Positions 60,257-64,000 of a stretch of DNA of 64,000 bases are shown here, piece after piece. The DNA is from Datnioides undecimradiatus. Its lineage: Eukaryota; Chordata; Actinopteri; Lobotiformes; Datnioididae. The stretch is from the NCBI GenBank assembly GCA_008933995.1, contig WARS01000015.1, positions 806,001 to 870,000 of the forward strand, given 5' to 3'. The notes under the pieces were generated by a model. It did not search any database. It was not told the origin of the DNA and saw only the letters and a list, made by a program, of their open reading frames with translations. A program made the translations under genes and the position numbers. Position 1 is the stretch's first letter; each line of letters opens with the position of its first letter.

Positions 60257-62054
60257 GTGCGGCTGTGAGTTTGCCAGTCAGACAAGTGGAAGGTCAAGTA
60301 CTTATGGCTGCTATCTCCCCCTCCCTTCTGCCTTCTCCCAGAGAGAAACAAGACTGTGCCAGATGTCCTGTTAACAATCACCCCTCGGTCCTTCCTGACT
60401 TCTCCTCCATTTCTCTGTCTTTTCATCCTGCGTTTCCTCATTTAATTAACTTCTTCATCCAGTAAAACGCTGTGACAAGGACCCTGCTGCCTGTATTCTG
60501 GTTTCTCACACATTAATGAACGCATTACCGATCCCGTGTACACTGTGTTCCCTCCCTCCTCTCTGCTACAGGAAGTGGGTTTTACGATGGTCACTTTTGC
60601 CCATTAACAACACATCAACGTACGCAGACTTACACACATGTTCTCCTGATCTCTTGTCTTTTTGTCTCTAAGGCTAATGTCACAGTCACGGCTTTGCATG
60701 GACCCAATATATAGAAGTAGTCACATGAAGATAACTTGTATTTTACCAATATGGTTTTTCAGACCTCATAGATATAAGTACTTATTTCATGATGCATTTA
60801 CTTTACTTAACTCTTCACATCACTGTCTGTATTAATGACTTCACAACACCTTCACCTTTCAAGATGGTTGCTCCTGCACAGACAGGTCTTTCTATAGCGT
60901 TATCTTAAAAATACAGAAATATAACTAGTATAAGTACAGCAAAGTCAACAAAAATATGAATAGTGTGCTAATAAAGCGTAGAACTACAAGCTTCTCATTT
61001 AGTTGCTATATGCATCATTTACAGTGAAATACACCCCATCATTAGAGAACATTAAGACCAAATGTAAAAGAAAAGTCATGGTGAGGCGTCAAAGCCACAG
61101 AAGTGAGAGATGGAGATGCAGCCACTGGCATAAGATGCCATGAGGTAATGGAGGTCATATCTGAGCGGCGATGCTCTTATGTCATAATCTGCCTGGCCTC
61201 TGGCCAATCCACGTCCTCCCATTTCATCTTAATAGATATTGTAGAAACTGTCTATGTGTGCGCTGCATTTGTGTTACAATGCATTACGAAATGCCATTCC
61301 TCTTCTGTGAGCGTCTGTCAGGAGTGGCTTTGAAAGAAATGTGTCATTGCAGCCTTGACAACAAGGTGGCACTCTGCACTAAGACAAATCCCCTGAGGCC
61401 TCTCTATCCCCCAGAGGACACCTTTACCCAGTGAGAAACGGAGGGAAACAAGGAGAGGGGGAGACACTGACAAACAGAGGAAGAGGAAGATTGAGAGGGA
61501 GAGAGAGAGAGAGAGAGACCTGTGCTCCTCTGTGTCTGTACACTGTGTTTAAATGTGATGCTACAAAGATGCTCTCTTTCCAAATGCTCTGGTTGTGATT
61601 TGGCTTAGTGACTCAGGGGGGGTCTGCCCGGTATACATGTGCTCGTCGGTGTGCATGCATGTGTCTGTAAAGGGAATAATGAAATTAAGGCCATACGGTA
61701 ACAACAAATGCTCAGGAAAACTCAGATTTAGCAGGCTCATATATCAAAGACGTAGCAACTGGGAATGTGCGTTCTCTCATATAGGATTTAGCGGTGTGTT
61801 TGTTGAGTGGGACACACTTATATTAAGTGAAACAATTTATTGTCTGAAATGTAATCATGCATAGTGGGGAAAAAAGCAAAACAAGTGAACATGCCTGGAC
61901 ACACAGGTGGAGCAACTGCAGTAAAAACCTCCTAATGATTTTCATAAACAGATTTTTTCCTTTACTCCAAGCTAAATTTTGAGAGTTGCAGAAGATGCTT
62001 GTTGGATTTTAACAGAGTAAAAAGCATAGAGGTGACTTTGCATGCTATGCGTTT

Positions 62055-62115
62055 TGTGTGTGTGTGTGTGTGTGTGTGAGTGTCCCTGATGGTGGTCTGT
62101 GTGTGTGTGTGTGTG
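62055..62115. repeat. (GT)n microsatellite pair
   Basis: Two GT runs separated by about 20 nt of unique sequence. Confidence 0.88.
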
Positions 62116-62255
62116 CTGCGTGTCACTTCCTATCCTCTAAACAGAGTCCAGGTAGCGGTGTGTGATGGTGCTGTTCTCACTGGAAGGAGATCACTGGCAA
62201 GTATGCGCAGAGCCATCTGCACCAGACCTCAGACTGCAACATCTGTGATACTCAC

Positions 62256-62295
62256 GCACACACGCGCACACACGCGCACACACACACACACACAC
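62256..62295. repeat. (CA)n microsatellite with CG steps
   Basis: CACACACGCG-type variants leading into a pure CA run. Confidence 0.88.
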
Positions 62296-62559
62296 TGGGC
62301 CCATCACCATCCCATGAGGAGTATACACTTCTGTCACACTGCTGTGATGTAGCTGTCATATACTGAGCATATGGCACTAACCCTTCCCCCCAAAACCTTA
62401 AGGTCCAACGTCAGATGTGACAAGCTATGTAGAATTAGTCTCAATTCTTCTTCGTAATAAAGGGTAGTTATTCACATTATGCTGAGGTCACTCTCATAAC
62501 AACTGTCAAATTAGGGCGCATTTTGATTTGATTGCCCAACTACGTGCAGGGAGAGTAAA

Positions 62560-62760
62560 TGATGAGTGATTTTCAGCCTGCAGTTCAATAAAGGCTGATT
62601 TGTAATGGCTACGTTGAGTTTGAGTCGATGTTTGAGGTCATTCGAAACTTGCTCTCCCACGCTCGGTGATATTATGGTATGTCGGAGCATGCAGCTGATA
62701 ACAGATGAGTGCGGTTATTTTTATCTTATTTAAAACTCAGTGATCCGGTGACATGTCCAT
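62560..62760. promoter_or_regulatory. candidate conserved non-coding block
   Basis: Unique sequence with TTCAATAAAGGCTGATTTGTAATGG, GATATTATGG and CAGCTGATAACAGATG (E-box/GATA-like) words. Regulatory function is inferred from texture only. Confidence 0.25.
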
Positions 62761-63746
62761 ACATTCAATGCTGCATCAGTATCTGGGTTGGCTGTATAGG
62801 CGAATGATGCGACGTGTGAATCAAATAATATGTGATTTCCCACGCTGGTTATATTTCTGTCTTTTGCTTTTGTTACCGTGTTTGCGTTATGGTGTTTGTT
62901 TTGTTTTACAAACATAAAATACATCGCTCGCCTGTGCACGATGAAATTCTCCCGAGCGAGCGAGTCGTGTCAAGAATTCGACCCCGATAAAATACACACA
63001 AGTCAAGCTCTCGGGCCAACACGTATCAAGGCTTCTGCCTCAGATTGACAATGTTTATTTCCCTTAACTTTCACAATGTGAGCTCGGCGGAGCTGCAAAG
63101 TCGCAGCCGCAGCCTCGTGCACGACTCCCATTACGGCTGTTTGCTGAAACGTATTTTTCTTTTTGTCAGTTTGTTGTTGAAGTCGGCCACCTGCATTTCC
63201 CCATGAAGCGTCCCGGACCTTCCGCGCGCACTACTTGAAAATATTGCGCGTGCTCGAGTCGACTGTGATGGCATTCATGTGAGCGTGTGTCTGTGCAGCG
63301 GCCCAGACTGTACAGTAGGCTGTCATACAGAGACTAATCACCTCGCTGTGGTGGTGATTGCATATTCGCAGGCTAATTTCTCTGTTGCTTTAAGGGCTGA
63401 TTTGACTATTACCAAGATCCATTGTTAGACTTTTCCACTATTTAACTGTGATCACTGTTATTAGGACATCAGCTGTTAATGAATAAAGAGGTTTTGATTG
63501 TTCTCTTGACTCAAATGCGACTGCAACTCGAGCAGCCACAGAAAGTATTGTTGCCTTCTCAATGCCTACTTTTATAAGCTATAATTTGATTGTACAACTG
63601 TTTTCCCTGTTTGCCTTTTAGATTTTCTGCCTCTTTCTAATCTCCTGGTGGACTTTATTAGCCATTAGAATTCAATAACTCTTCCGTATCCCTATATTAC
63701 ATACTCACAGGCCATGTTTCATTAATTAGTTTTTTTTTATTTAACC

Positions 63747-63770
63747 AAAAAAAAAAAAAAAAAAAAAAAA
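63747..63770. repeat. poly-A run (24 nt)
   Basis: A24 following TTTAACC. It might be the tail of a retroposed sequence, but no recognisable body precedes it. Confidence 0.85.
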
Positions 63771-64000
63771 GTCTCTAGCAGGGATGTCTGAATCGAGTTT
63801 TTGTTGCTTATCTCAGTCTGGGGCATTTAATATTGAATATCTGCCAAGTCCCAATCTGATATTTAATATTTTACATAATACAACGTCACATAGCGCATTT
63901 AAACTGAAGTAGGGCTACGTTTAAATTAGCGTAGTTGGCCCAATTTAGATGTGATGTGTTTGACAGCTGAGTAGACTCGTCATTAAAGAAAAAAACCACA

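Larger units (their letters stand above)
55237..64000. other. microsatellite-rich non-coding stretch
   Basis: No supported exon. Long pyrimidine and purine tracts, many GT/CA runs (listed individually) and unique AT-rich DNA toward the right end. CpG-dense sequence lies around 62940-63250. Open frames of up to 254 codons run through repeats and are not credible genes. Confidence 0.6.

Overview
This window looks like nuclear DNA from a teleost fish, probably a percomorph. The evidence is long non-coding stretches, very dense (CA)n/(GT)n and (CT)n/(GA)n microsatellites, spliced coding exons with GT...AG borders, and one degenerate copy of what looks like a percomorph interspersed repeat near 47.8 kb. 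Nothing bacterial or viral was seen: no operons, CRISPR arrays, rRNA or recognisable tRNA genes.

The left 27 kb holds one gene on the + strand, the fish orthologue of KIAA0825. Human KIAA0825 is a roughly 1,275-residue protein of unknown biochemical function with a DUF4495-type region, and biallelic loss is linked to postaxial polydactyly type A10. Fifteen consecutive internal coding exons can be placed between 1296 and 26967. Their splice phases chain without a break, adding 2,620 nt (about 873 codons). Together they match, in order, the human protein from its GILKKS segment to a point about 30 residues before its C-terminus. The 5' exons lie before base 1. The last short coding exon was not identified with confidence.

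The right 37 kb (26968-64000) contains no protein-coding exon I can support. If the final exon lies beyond the window, this whole stretch is the last intron; otherwise it is intron plus 3' flank. It has long unique tracts with homeodomain (TAATTA) and POU octamer cores, CTCF-like sites, a perfect nuclear-receptor DR1 at 47297-47309, and many simple repeats. In human, KIAA0825 lies 5' of FAM172A and NR2F1, a developmental transcription-factor gene in a large regulatory landscape. By inference this right half may belong to a similar landscape in fish. That is a hypothesis from gene order and motif content, not something the sequence proves.

Most open reading frames in the window are chance or low-complexity frames through microsatellites. 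I did not find a convincing new biological system. The best leads are the missing terminal exon, the contrast between compact introns and the 37-kb tail, the exact DR1, an 11-bp TAATTA duplication in intron 2, and a three-copy 140-bp repeat in which every copy ends in a splice-donor-like sequence.
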